Source: Akkermansiaceae bacterium (GTDB lineage Bacteria; Verrucomicrobiota; Verrucomicrobiia; Verrucomicrobiales; Akkermansiaceae). Taken from it: a stretch of DNA of 38,685 nucleotides. Location: contig JAPJNB010000154.1 in the NCBI GenBank assembly GCA_026461385.1, positions 1 to 38,685 of the forward strand. Reading direction: 5' to 3'. The position numbers and the translations under genes were made by a program. The notes under the pieces are model-generated. The model was not told where the DNA came from and did no database searches. It worked only from the letters and a program-made list of their open reading frames with translations. Within the stretch, counting starts at the first letter, position 1. Each line of letters opens with the position of its first letter. This document shows, one piece after another, positions 23,331 to 31,940 of the stretch.

Positions 23331-26300
23331 TTCTCGGCCCAGGTGGTGCAGATGTTTGTTTCGACTTCGACCGGCACCTCTGGGAAGAGGGCAGCCATGG
23401 CTTCGACCATCGCGGTGGTGATGATTTCGCGGCACTGGTCGGCGGATTCTTCGCGGCACTCGACCACCACTTCGTCATGCACGGTGGAGACGATGCGGGC
23501 AGACTTCGGCAGGCGTTCGTGGATGAGGACGAGCGCGTGTTTCATGCCGTCTGCCGTGCCGCCTTGAACCGGCGTGTTCACGAGCGCGGTGAATCGCTCC
23601 CAGTCGGAGGCCGTGCTCGGAATCAAGCGGCGGCGGCCTGTGCGGGTTCTCACTTCCGTGACGCCTTCTTCCGCTCGATTGTGGCTCACCCCGTGCCATT
23701 GACGGAGACGTGAGTAGGTGCGGAAGAATGCTTGGCGGATGCGGGTTGCCTCGTCCTCGTCCATCGTCACGCCGTAGGAGGTGGCGGCATAGCGGACGAG
23801 GCCCGGAGCTGACTGGCCATAGATAAGCCCGAAGTTTACCGCCTTGGCTAACTGACGGTCCGGCTTCGTCACCTGATCCTCTGGCTTCCCGAGCACGGTG
23901 GCGGCGGTGAGTTTGTGAAGGTCGGCTCCCGCTTTGTAGGCGTCGATCATCTTCGTTTCTCCGGCGATGGCCGCTGCGGCACGAAGTTCGACCTGCGAGT
24001 AGTCGGCGACGATGAGGCACTTGCCCTGTGGTGCGGTGAATGCCTCACGAATCTCGCCCCGCCCGATGTTCTGGAGGTTCGGCTCCTTGGATGAGAATCG
24101 ACCGGTGGCGGTGCCGAGTGGTTCGAAGCGTCCGTGGATCCGGCCGTCCTGTTGGATGTGATCGATCAGGGATTCCGCTTGTTGGGCACGTTTGCTTGCC
24201 TCGCGGAATGCCAGCACCAGGGGAACCAGGTGGCCGTCGTCTGCTGCCTTGAGCGCTTCCTCTGCGGTGGATTCGAGCTTGATCCCATTCGCTCTCAATG
24301 CCGCTAGTAACTGAGCTGGACTGGCCGGATTGATGCCTTGGTTGCCGAGGGCGGTGCGGATGTCGTCGGTGGCAGCTTGGGCGAGCTTGATCGCATCGTC
24401 GGCAATCTTGCGAAGCTTCTCACGCTCCACGTGGATGCCGGTGGATTCCATCCCTATCACCACGGGTAGCAGGCTGCTTTCAAGCGCCCACACGGTGTCC
24501 AATCCAGAGGCTTCCAACTCGGATTCCATGGTGGTGAGAAGGTCGTGGAGGTGGGCCACGTCGCGGGTTGCATAGGCGAGTTGATCCTCGGTGAGCAGCA
24601 TCGACGCCCAATCGGAACGGCTGTGGTCAGTGGCGGGTTGGATGCCGAGATAACGCTCTAGGCATTTATCGAGGTCGTTGCCGGGTTTGGTGCCGGCCAC
24701 GAGAAGACGGGCAGCGGTTAGCGTGCAATGAACGCGCTTAGCGAACAGCCCGCACTTCACCCGCAGCCAGAGCAGGTCGAACTTGGCGTTGTGGGCGATG
24801 ATGCCCGCGTCTTCGAGGATGTCCTTGAGTGGTCCGAGTTCGTATCCAATGGCGCGGAGGTCGATGGTCCAGATGGTGCCGCCCTCACGGCTGAGGGTGA
24901 GCAGGCGGATGTCGCCCTTCCACGGGTCAAGTCCATCGCCTTTGCGGGGACCGTAGGTTTCGATGTCTAGCGCGATGCGATCGGCTCCGGCTAGGTCGAG
25001 AGCGATGCGGTCGAGGTCGCTGCGGAGAGAGCAGAAAATCCCTCGTGGGGACATGGGGATATTGGGGGACGTTTGCCTATCACTTTTATAGAGAGCTTTT
25101 AATACATTCTCTTTTTTATTTTTTTCATGAGCATTTTTTCCGCCTACATTAGCAATAGGAGAATGTCCCCAAATGTCACCATGTCCCCGCGTGTTTTGCT
25201 CAGAAGAGTCCTCAGGGGGACGTGTGGGAAGTTCTCCCTCACCCTCCCTAAAAAATCTGTAATCAGCGCGGTTCTTTGACGACTGCTTGAGGCGGAAGGT
25301 GATCCCTCCCAATTCACGCTTGTCAAACTTGACGATGAGCTTTCCGAACCTGGTTTGACCCTGCCGCGTCGCGAAGTCGATCCAATCAAACAGCTCATGA
25401 ACCTCGTCGGTCTGATTGACGAACTGTTGGAAATCCGGCTTGCGGATCAGTGCGTCGCCGAAGTGATCGAAGGCGAGTTGGTAGAATTCCCGCATCGCCC
25501 GAGTCGATTGGTCGCCGGACGACTGGCTGTCCTCGTGCGGCAAGCATGGGTCCGGCAATCCTGCGCAGTGGAGAATCCCACCGACCACCTGCCCCCATTC
25601 CGGGAACGAGGTGAAGGGAGTCGGGCCAGGCGGGCATCCTTGCCGCACCCATTCGTTCACCAGTGCGGCGATCGCTGATAGCAGGTCGGCACGGTGCTGG
25701 CGTACCCAGCCTTTGATGTCGGGGTATTTGTAGCGGTGGCTGTTGATTTCCTCTGGCGTGAAGCGCAAACGAATCCGGCGGCAGCGTCGCTCGATGTCAG
25801 GCTCCCAGGTGGCGTTGTTGGCCGAGAAGGAAAACTCAGTCTCGTTGGGAAGCGTTAGAGTTTCACTCACCCCAAGGCGGCGATCCTCCCACACGCCCGA
25901 GTTGTCGGTGGCGGCTTCGAGCGACGCATAGCGGACGTGGCCTTTCATGTTGGCGAGGTGGAAGAAGCGACTGCCAGCCATCAGCGCTGAAGTGATCCGC
26001 TTGCGCATCTCGTCGTCACATTCCTTGGAGAGTGGGGCGCAGACAATGGAACGTCCGGTGTAGGCCACGTGGGTGAGATCGGCGCAGGTGTCCTTGCCAC
26101 AACCTTCGCGGTTGCCGTCGAAGATCCAGAGCGGGGTGCGCTTCCATCCCATTAGTCCCCGGCAAAATGGAGTGATGAAACGGGCGAGGGCGTGGACACG
26201 GGCCTGTTCGTCGTGCCACCAGAAGCCGCCGTTTTCTGGCAGTCCGAAAAGATCATGTAGGAGCCAGCGGAGAGCCTCGCTGTGACCCATGGTTTTGAGC

Positions 26301-27736
26301 TTCGGCGCGTGTGGGTTCAACCAGGTGCCGAAGCGTTTGTCGTATCCTGGATTCGGGTAAATGAGTTTTCCGTCGTCCGAGAAATGCGGCACCGGCACAT
26401 CAAGAACCCGGCGGATGCGTGGGAGAGCATCGCCGAAGACTCCGCTCACCAGCGTGATTCTGGCGTCGGCTTCGCTCATGCTCTTGGGAATGAAGACCTC
26501 GTCACCCGCGTCATCCTCCCGCAGCACGCCGGTTTCCACCGTGCGCTCGACTGCGGTGACCAATTCAGTGGGTCGGATCGTCGAGATCATGTGACCAGGG
26601 ATCGCGCCCTTGTCGTCTGCAGCAGGCACGGTGGCGATTTCCACCACGTTGCTTGAGAACATGAACAGGTCGAGTGCCGGGGCGATGGTGGTTCCAAGTT
26701 CCTTGCCGAACTCGCTGTTGGAGCGGCCGAGGGCTGGAAGGATGATGCGGGGCCTACCCGTGGCGTTGGTGGTTCCCGGTGACCACGCACGGAGGTTGGC
26801 GCAACGTGAGGTGATGATGCCCTTTTTCTGAGCCTCCGCCCATTCGATCAGATCCTTGATGCCCTTGGCCTCGCAATGGGAATGCAGGCAGCGGAATCCC
26901 GGCATGGTTTCCGGTTGGTTGAAAATGATCGTGTCGGAGCCCGGAGCATCGGCAACGCCTCCGGTGTGATCAGCTTCCCACGGGCAACGCACTGACCACT
27001 TGTGATGGTCCGGGTCGAGGCACTCACCCAAGCCGCCGAGATCTTCCATCACACCCGCTAGGTCGAGAGTGCGGAGATCCTGCTCCCACTGTGCCCACCA
27101 TGGCTTTTCCTTCGATGGACGACCTCGTTTCTTGGCTTCCGGTGCCGAGAATCCAAACCACTGGCGGAGTTGGTGCCAGCTCACCTCCGGGATGTCGCCG
27201 GTGACTTCCCATGAATACGTGTGGCCGCTTTTGTGGACCGATGGCGAGAGAACGAGATTGAGTCCGTCCAAATAGAGTTCGGCGGTGACGGCATCATTGA
27301 TCTGGCAGGTGGGTGCCTTCTTCACCTTCATCACCTCCTCGGGGATGTCGCGGCAGATGAATGCCAAGTGTGCACCGCCGCCAGTGCGTTCACGAGGAAC
27401 GGCTGATAGGTCCTGTTGGGTCGCGAGCCATGCCATCACTGAGGCACCGGCATCCGGCTTGCTGTCGAGATCGACATGGACGAACGGCGCACGCACGACG
27501 CAGCCGATGTTATTAGTTGATCCGTTGGCGAAATACTTGGTCAGGAAATCAGGACTGATCTCCGAGGCCGTATGGTTGCGCCAACCTTTGAGCAGCGGCT
27601 TTTTTCCGCGCTCGTGGTGGTCGCCACGGTCAGGTGGCAGCAGGGGATGAATCGCCCAGCCGAGAGTGATGGCGTAGAACTGCGCGGCGGCGAGTCGGTC
27701 GAGTGAGTTGATGTCTGGTGGAATCGAGGAGGTCAT
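23327..27736 (-). CDS. Primase-polymerase + helicase + family A DNA polymerase fusion
   Basis: A single 1469-codon frame. Residues about 20-200: prim-pol (archaeo-eukaryotic primase type) with VHVDLDSK (D89, D91) and GGAHLAFIC. Around 295-310 is a Cys/His zinc-binding motif, GFRCLHSHCEAKG. Residues about 480-720: SF3/D5-like helicase with Walker A GNREGCGKD (K548). Then an AT-rich linker region (about 855-895). Residues about 915-1060: 3'-5' exonuclease, DIET (D924, E926), HNAKFDLLWL, YATRDVAHL. The end is family A polymerase: GRFSSKEPNLQNIG, motif A DYSQVELR (D1245), motif B RQLAKAVNFGLIYGQ, motif C VHDEVVVE (D1421). So primer synthesis, unwinding, copying and proofreading are in one polypeptide, unless an internal start at 25054 makes a separate polymerase. 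Confidence 0.9.
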   Translation of the reverse strand: MTSSIPPDINSLDRLAAAQFYAITLGWAIHPLLPPDRGDHHERGKKPLLKGWRNHTASEISPDFLTKYFANGSTNNIGCVVRAPFVHVDLDSKPDAGASVMAWLATQQDLSAVPRERTGGGAHLAFICRDIPEEVMKVKKAPTCQINDAVTAELYLDGLNLVLSPSVHKSGHTYSWEVTGDIPEVSWHQLRQWFGFSAPEAKKRGRPSKEKPWWAQWEQDLRTLDLAGVMEDLGGLGECLDPDHHKWSVRCPWEADHTGGVADAPGSDTIIFNQPETMPGFRCLHSHCEAKGIKDLIEWAEAQKKGIITSRCANLRAWSPGTTNATGRPRIILPALGRSNSEFGKELGTTIAPALDLFMFSSNVVEIATVPAADDKGAIPGHMISTIRPTELVTAVERTVETGVLREDDAGDEVFIPKSMSEADARITLVSGVFGDALPRIRRVLDVPVPHFSDDGKLIYPNPGYDKRFGTWLNPHAPKLKTMGHSEALRWLLHDLFGLPENGGFWWHDEQARVHALARFITPFCRGLMGWKRTPLWIFDGNREGCGKDTCADLTHVAYTGRSIVCAPLSKECDDEMRKRITSALMAGSRFFHLANMKGHVRYASLEAATDNSGVWEDRRLGVSETLTLPNETEFSFSANNATWEPDIERRCRRIRLRFTPEEINSHRYKYPDIKGWVRQHRADLLSAIAALVNEWVRQGCPPGPTPFTSFPEWGQVVGGILHCAGLPDPCLPHEDSQSSGDQSTRAMREFYQLAFDHFGDALIRKPDFQQFVNQTDEVHELFDWIDFATRQGQTRFGKLIVKFDKRELGGITFRLKQSSKNRADYRFFREGEGELPTRPPEDSSEQNTRGHGDIWGHSPIANVGGKNAHEKNKKENVLKALYKSDRQTSPNIPMSPRGIFCSLRSDLDRIALDLAGADRIALDIETYGPRKGDGLDPWKGDIRLLTLSREGGTIWTIDLRAIGYELGPLKDILEDAGIIAHNAKFDLLWLRVKCGLFAKRVHCTLTAARLLVAGTKPGNDLDKCLERYLGIQPATDHSRSDWASMLLTEDQLAYATRDVAHLHDLLTTMESELEASGLDTVWALESSLLPVVIGMESTGIHVEREKLRKIADDAIKLAQAATDDIRTALGNQGINPASPAQLLAALRANGIKLESTAEEALKAADDGHLVPLVLAFREASKRAQQAESLIDHIQQDGRIHGRFEPLGTATGRFSSKEPNLQNIGRGEIREAFTAPQGKCLIVADYSQVELRAAAAIAGETKMIDAYKAGADLHKLTAATVLGKPEDQVTKPDRQLAKAVNFGLIYGQSAPGLVRYAATSYGVTMDEDEATRIRQAFFRTYSRLRQWHGVSHNRAEEGVTEVRTRTGRRRLIPSTASDWERFTALVNTPVQGGTADGMKHALVLIHERLPKSARIVSTVHDEVVVECREESADQCREIITTAMVEAMAALFPEVPVEVETNICTTWAEK
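25045..25190. repeat. 28-bp imperfect inverted repeat in the fusion linker
   Basis: Arm 1 (25045-25072) begins GTGGGGACATGGGGATATTG; arm 2 (25163-25190), read on the minus strand, begins GCGGGGACATGGTGACATTT. I count 23 matches in 28. The 90-nt loop is much richer in A and T than the gene around it. The element codes for the Ser/Pro-containing linker between the helicase and polymerase parts. Confidence 0.65.
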
Positions 27737-28986
27737 GGAAGTTTTGATGGAAAATGGAAATCGAGTGCTCGTTGGGAGACGAAGATGCCTTTGGGCCAGT
27801 CCTTGAGGTGAAGTCCGGCGAGCGTGCGGACCCGCGACAGTGCCACGTAGGCTTGGCCCGGTTCTCTAGCAGCCCGCACGTCAACGAAGGCTGAGTCGAG
27901 CGTGAGGCCTTGCGCTTTGTGGATGGTTAGGGCGTTGGCCAAACGCAGTGGAAGTTGTTCAAACCAGGCGGTTCCTTGATCGTTGGAATCAAAGCGCCAG
28001 CGGTATGGCGTCACCTCGAGTTCTTTGCCCTGGGTGTGGACGACCACTGAGGTGATGCCGATGGATACCACCTCGCCGGTCTGGCCATTGACGAAGCCGT
28101 CGTCTGGACGGTTCACGGTGAACATCACCTTCGCCCCTGATTTGAGACGAAGGACTTTTGGTGTGAGCAGGTTCTTTTCAAGGAAGTCGATCTGCGACGA
28201 TGGTCCCCAGGTTTCCGCCTCGCGGACGGATTCGGGACCGGGAAGCTCGCCGAGGCAGAAGTCGTTCCAGCGGTCCACCATCGAGTTGTGGGTGAAGAGC
28301 CTGGTGATGTCCCTAGCTGGGAAGGTGGTGATGCGTGGACGCAGGAGTCGTTCGGTGGCGGCGTCGATTTCGCCACGCCTGATCTTGCCGAGTGCCGCCA
28401 CGAATTCTGGCTCGTCTTGCCGCATGATGTGACGCAACTCCACAGTCTGGAATCCCGCATCCGACCATGCAGGTGAGTCGAAGAACCAGTCGTATGGCGT
28501 CCTTGGATCGACACGCACCGGCGGAAGTTGCAAGGCGTCCCCAGTCCCAATCACCTGGATACCGCCGAATGGTCGCCTGTCGTCGCGAATCATTCGGCAG
28601 TGGAAATCCAAGTAGTCGAACGCGCTGCCGGAAAGCATCGAGATTTCGTCGATCACCAAGCGCTTGCAACGTCGCACTCGGTTGAAGGCGGCACGCACGT
28701 TGGGTTTACCATCCATCGCGAGTTTGCTGAAGTGGCTCTTGAAATTCTGTCCTTTCGCCGGTCCGAGCATCATGCCACTCCAGCGGTGCACGGTCATGCC
28801 GCCCACGTTGAGAGCGGCCACCCCAGTTGAGGCGGTGACGTGCGTGTCCAAGTAACGTTTGAGAAAGTCCCTCACGTTGTGGCTTTTCCCAGATCCTGCG
28901 GGACCCGTTAGAAACACATTCTCACCCGCGTCGGCGAGGTCGCGGAATTGGTCTGCCGGACTCCGTGCAACGAGGCATCCACTCAT
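27733..28986 (-). CDS. Pif1/RecD-like SF1 helicase
   Basis: A 417-residue helicase. Walker A VFLTGPAGSGKSHNV (K34), motif Ia HVTASTGVAALNVGGMTVHR, Walker B VIDEISMLSG, motif III VIGTGDALQLPPV, motif V/VI TIHKAQGLTLDSAFVD and YVALSRVRTLAGL. This set is that of Pif1/RecD2-type 5'-3' helicases, used in phage replication or recombination. The frame begins three codons earlier, but ATG 28986 is chosen because it makes an ATGA overlap with the 55-aa membrane-protein gene. Its stop overlaps the start of the polymerase fusion by four bases. Confidence 0.93.
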   Translation of the reverse strand: MSGCLVARSPADQFRDLADAGENVFLTGPAGSGKSHNVRDFLKRYLDTHVTASTGVAALNVGGMTVHRWSGMMLGPAKGQNFKSHFSKLAMDGKPNVRAAFNRVRRCKRLVIDEISMLSGSAFDYLDFHCRMIRDDRRPFGGIQVIGTGDALQLPPVRVDPRTPYDWFFDSPAWSDAGFQTVELRHIMRQDEPEFVAALGKIRRGEIDAATERLLRPRITTFPARDITRLFTHNSMVDRWNDFCLGELPGPESVREAETWGPSSQIDFLEKNLLTPKVLRLKSGAKVMFTVNRPDDGFVNGQTGEVVSIGITSVVVHTQGKELEVTPYRWRFDSNDQGTAWFEQLPLRLANALTIHKAQGLTLDSAFVDVRAAREPGQAYVALSRVRTLAGLHLKDWPKGIFVSQRALDFHFPSKLP

Positions 28987-29150
28987 GGCAACCACGCGCC
29001 TCCACCGCGAATCACCCAGCCCGCAAGCAGGCCGAGGAGGAATGACAGGACGATCATCGGCCAGCGACGACGAGGACGGTTTTTGCGTTGAGTGAACCCT
29101 TGGATGGGGAAGCGTAGATACGCAGACTGCGGATACATTGGATGGATCAT
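28983..29150 (-). CDS. 55-aa single-pass membrane protein
   Basis: A short frame between the nuclease and helicase genes. The start is MIHPMYPQSAYLRF, followed by a strongly basic stretch (QRKNRPRRRW) and one hydrophobic helix (MIVLSFLLGLLAGWVI), ending RGGGAWLP. The positive-inside rule predicts a cytoplasmic N-terminus. Its stop overlaps the helicase ATG (ATGA), good evidence for translation. Function is unknown; tethering replication proteins to the membrane or superinfection exclusion are possibilities only. Confidence 0.65.
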   Translation of the reverse strand: MIHPMYPQSAYLRFPIQGFTQRKNRPRRRWPMIVLSFLLGLLAGWVIRGGGAWLP

Positions 29151-29182
29151 GGATGAGTGGATTTGGTTGAGGGTTTTTTCAG

Positions 29183-30046
29183 TTAGGCCTGGACCAACGC
29201 GGTCGGCGGCTCATCGCCTGCATTCGGCGAGTCCTTCACCGGGCAGTAGTTTTTCTGCCAGACCCACAAGTCGCGGGCGGCAAGGAAGGCGCGGAAGAAG
29301 CCTGGCTTATCGCCATCATCCCACACCTTCACCACCACTGGCATGGGTTCGGTGGAGCCGATCACCACGGAGGCAATGGCAGCGTGGGTGAGTCCCTTGT
29401 CACGCGATGCAAGGGCTTGTCGGTAGGCTTCGAGTTGCAGCGGCCAGGTGTCGTGCAGGATCGGCTTGAAGTTGCCGTCCTTGTCACGCCTGACCTTCTG
29501 CGTCTTGAAGTCGATCACGGTGGGTCGCCCCGTGGATTTGAGCGTTGCCACCAAATCCACCCGTCCAGCGTACCCCCACTCGGAATGACCGGTGGCGATT
29601 TCCACTGAGTGGACTTGGGTGACTTCCGCGTCAAACCACTGACGGGCTGGTTCGAACAGCCGCGCGATTTCTTTGTCTTCCGGTAACCAGCCACCTTGGG
29701 CGTAGCCTTCAATCGCCGCATGAACCGCACTGCCACGGTCGGCGGCACTCTTCACCTCGGTCGCCATGTCAGTGACCACCCGGCGAGCGAATGCATCGAG
29801 CGATTCCTCTTCGGTGCGCGGCAGCGTGAGTGCTGACAGAATCGCCTGTTCCATTTTCCATGCGGTAAGCCCCGGATTGGCAATGACGCCAAGCACGTTG
29901 GTCACCGATGGGAACAAGCCGAGTTTTCTCGCATCTCGTAGGCTAGTGGGGCGTGTGCCCTTGCCGTCTGCACGTGGCACATCATGGAGCGGTGTGCCGT
30001 CCGGGAAATACCAATGCGACGATGATTCTCGTGGAACGATGATCAT
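29183..30046 (-). CDS. RecB/Cas4-like PD-(D/E)XK nuclease (phage recombination exonuclease)
   Basis: A 287-residue nuclease of the RecB/Cas4 type. RGSAVHAAIEGY gives H109, GYAGRVDLVA gives D164, VIDFKTQK gives D179 and K181, and the QLEAY motif gives Q204/Y208; this H-D-DxK-QxxxY order is the RecB nuclease signature. No Cys cluster of the Cas4 iron-sulfur type is visible, so it is a phage exonuclease rather than a Cas4. The ATG at 30046 is preferred over the longer frame, which overlaps the SSB-like gene. With the SSB-like protein next to it, it forms a likely recombination and end-processing module. Confidence 0.85.
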   Translation of the reverse strand: MIIVPRESSSHWYFPDGTPLHDVPRADGKGTRPTSLRDARKLGLFPSVTNVLGVIANPGLTAWKMEQAILSALTLPRTEEESLDAFARRVVTDMATEVKSAADRGSAVHAAIEGYAQGGWLPEDKEIARLFEPARQWFDAEVTQVHSVEIATGHSEWGYAGRVDLVATLKSTGRPTVIDFKTQKVRRDKDGNFKPILHDTWPLQLEAYRQALASRDKGLTHAAIASVVIGSTEPMPVVVKVWDDGDKPGFFRAFLAARDLWVWQKNYCPVKDSPNAGDEPPTALVQA

Positions 30047-30072
30047 GATTTGGGTTCTTCGGTGATGGGTGA

Positions 30073-30792
30073 TTAGAATGGAATGTGGTCTTCTTCCTCG
30101 TCGTCCGTGGTGAGAGCCACTTTCGCCTGTTGGAGTGCGGCGATGAGTTCGCGGTCGGCCTTGAGCGGTTTTTCCAATGCGAGTGCGGTGGGTAGCCACT
30201 TTGTCGCCAGCGCCTCCACCGATTCGCGGTCGAGTTCGCCCAAGTCGATTCCCGTGTGCTTACCCACGTGCACCTTCACGCGCCGCCAGTCGGACGGGGT
30301 GGGGGACTCGTTGTGATTGGACGCATGACGGAATTTCTCGTCGTTGCTCTGCCTGTCCTTCTGGCGGATGTACTTGCCGGATGGCTTCAGCGGATCACCC
30401 GACTTGTCAGCGCGGATCAGCCCGATGTTGGCGTAGGTGGTGCCGTTGTAGTCGGAGTGGATCACCGCCACCCGTGTCGAGCGGCCGATGAGCGCTTCGG
30501 TATCGAACTCGTCTTGTTCGGCGGGTGTTAGGTCGCGACCAAACCATTGCTTGATGAACGCACGGAGGGCTGATTTTTCATGGAGCGATGGCGTGAAGCT
30601 ACGACTGAAGAGCAAATAGGGGCTGCCGTTCTGACGCAGTTCCCGCGTCTCGAATACGATGCGGAAGGTCTCGCGTTCGCCGTAGCTCGACTGGGTTTTC
30701 TTAAGCGGAGTCACATCCACGCAGACCGCTTGGCCGTCGTATTCTGGATGTGCTTCAAATGGGGTGGTGGATCCTGTTGCGGATAGTTTCAT
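30073..30792 (-). CDS. SSB-like single-stranded DNA-binding protein
   Basis: A 239-residue protein. A beta-rich N-terminal half (QAVCVDVTPLKKTQSSYGER, TFRIVFETREL, STRVAVIHSDYNGTTYANIG) suits an OB-fold, and the end is an acidic tail DDEEEDHIPF, matching the DDDIPF-type C-terminal peptide through which bacterial SSBs dock helicases, exonucleases and polymerases. It precedes the nuclease gene by 26 bp, fitting a replication and recombination role. The core fold call is weaker than the tail. Confidence 0.75.
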   Translation of the reverse strand: MKLSATGSTTPFEAHPEYDGQAVCVDVTPLKKTQSSYGERETFRIVFETRELRQNGSPYLLFSRSFTPSLHEKSALRAFIKQWFGRDLTPAEQDEFDTEALIGRSTRVAVIHSDYNGTTYANIGLIRADKSGDPLKPSGKYIRQKDRQSNDEKFRHASNHNESPTPSDWRRVKVHVGKHTGIDLGELDRESVEALATKWLPTALALEKPLKADRELIAALQQAKVALTTDDEEEDHIPF

Positions 30793-30880
30793 GGTAATGA
30801 TGTGTTATTGGTTTGGTTTGTGAGTTGGCCGCTTCAATGAGATCCCTCGTCGGCACAGCCCGACCGACAGGGGAAATCAG

Positions 30881-31093
30881 TTACGGGCGGGGCTTCTGGT
30901 TCAGGCGGCCTTCGAGCCACTCCATTACCCGGGTTTTGGAAAATCTGACCAAGGCCCCGATCATCAATGTGGGCATCCCCTCATCTCTCAGCCGGGAGAT
31001 TTGGCGCTCAGAGCATTTCAGGAACTTTGCAAGTTCGTGGGTGGTCCAGAGACGAGTGGGTTCTGGGTTGGTGGGCGATAAATGGTAGGTCAT
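30881..31093 (-). CDS. Excisionase/AlpA-like HTH protein
   Basis: A 70-residue protein starting MTYHLSPTN. LWTTHELAKFLKCSERQISR followed by LMIGALVRFSKTRVMEWLEG is the winged helix of the excisionase/HTH_17 type. The open frame extends further upstream, but the ATG at 31093 gives the normal domain length. It is the first gene of the minus-strand early operon and may switch excision or early transcription. It is divergent from the small gene and CRISPR locus that begin at 31358. Confidence 0.85.
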   Translation of the reverse strand: MTYHLSPTNPEPTRLWTTHELAKFLKCSERQISRLRDEGMPTLMIGALVRFSKTRVMEWLEGRLNQKPRP

Positions 31094-31357
31094 GCCATTG
31101 CTGGCGGTGTCAACTCGTGGGGCCGAAATCCAACCTAGCGGCAAATTTGTTCGGTGCGCCGCGAACAATGGAGTGGTCCCCACGCAGGTGGTGGATTTCT
31201 CGGCGCGGGGGCTTGGATTTGTCATCAGTTGCGAATACATACTGGACAAATGAACAGCTATTATTTTGGATTAAAAGCTCGCACCGGTCACACCGCAGGA
31301 ACACCGCGGTCACACCACCCGGTGAAATATCAAGAAAAGTTAACAACAAGCATCCCA

Positions 31358-31765
31358 ATGTCCCGTTCCATCAAGAAATCCATCGCCATCCCACAACCCA
31401 TCCGAGAAGGCATTTTAAGCCACGTGCAATCCGGCGTCATCGGCTATCCGAGCGAAAACGCCGCCTGGATTGGCCTCGCTCGCTATCAACTTCTCATCGG
31501 TAAGCCGCATCCGGTGACCGCCGCCATCGCCCTGATGCACCAGAATCACCAAGACATCATCGACGACTTTCTTCACGCGCTCGCAGTGCGGAAAATCGGC
31601 CTTCGCGGGCAGTTTTTGTCGCGATTGATCGCCCAAGCGATCGCAGGTGATTGCAATCCCAACGAGCAGGAGGTGGAGGGGCTGATTCCCCAAGAACTCT
31701 TGAAGATGGCAAGGGAATGGAAACGCCACCCCGACCAAGTCCTTCAGCAACTAACCGAAAGTTAG
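31358..31765 (+). CDS. Hypothetical protein upstream of cas12b, 135 aa
   Basis: It starts MSRSIKKSIAIPQPIREGIL; the open frame continues upstream but only this ATG gives a sensible N-terminus. The first 50 residues (a strand-like KKSIAIP, then helix PIREGILSHVQSG and GYPSENAAWIGLARYQLLIG) could be a ribbon-helix-helix-like DNA-binding fold. The rest is helical (HQDIIDDFLHALAVRK, EGLIPQELLKMAREWK). It is a stand-alone unit: a terminator-like hairpin follows, before cas12b 175 bp downstream. Whether it belongs to the prophage or to the CRISPR locus cannot be told; no cas gene of this kind is known to me. Confidence 0.65.
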   Translation: MSRSIKKSIAIPQPIREGILSHVQSGVIGYPSENAAWIGLARYQLLIGKPHPVTAAIALMHQNHQDIIDDFLHALAVRKIGLRGQFLSRLIAQAIAGDCNPNEQEVEGLIPQELLKMAREWKRHPDQVLQQLTES

Positions 31766-31854
31766 GTTTCTCCTTGAGAAATGGGCCAAAAAGTGGTCGA
31801 AATGGGTAAGCAGGTGTGGAAAATCAAAAAAGGTGAATTTTTTTCAGATTTTTT

Positions 31855-31889
31855 GAGGGTATCCCCCTATTTGTCCCACCCTCTTTTTT
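31855..31889 (+). terminator. Rho-independent terminator-like hairpin before cas12b
   Basis: GAGGGT (31855-31860) pairs with ACCCTC (31878-31883) around a 17-nt loop, followed by six T. It would stop reading from the small upstream gene. Cas12b starts 51 bp further on, so its promoter must lie in that short gap or upstream of the hairpin. Confidence 0.6.
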
Positions 31890-31940
31890 AAGATGCCCCG
31901 GTAAAGCCAACCTCGCTTGAATTCACAAACACTCTTCATC

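Noticed and set aside
29183..30046. Stand-alone Cas4
   Set aside because: The RecB-type nuclease residues are present but the four cysteines of the Cas4 iron-sulfur cluster are not, and the gene is in the phage operon.
1..31093. Phage integrase or transposase gene
   Set aside because: No tyrosine or serine recombinase motifs and no transposase were found in any of the supported genes; the integrase may lie left of the window.
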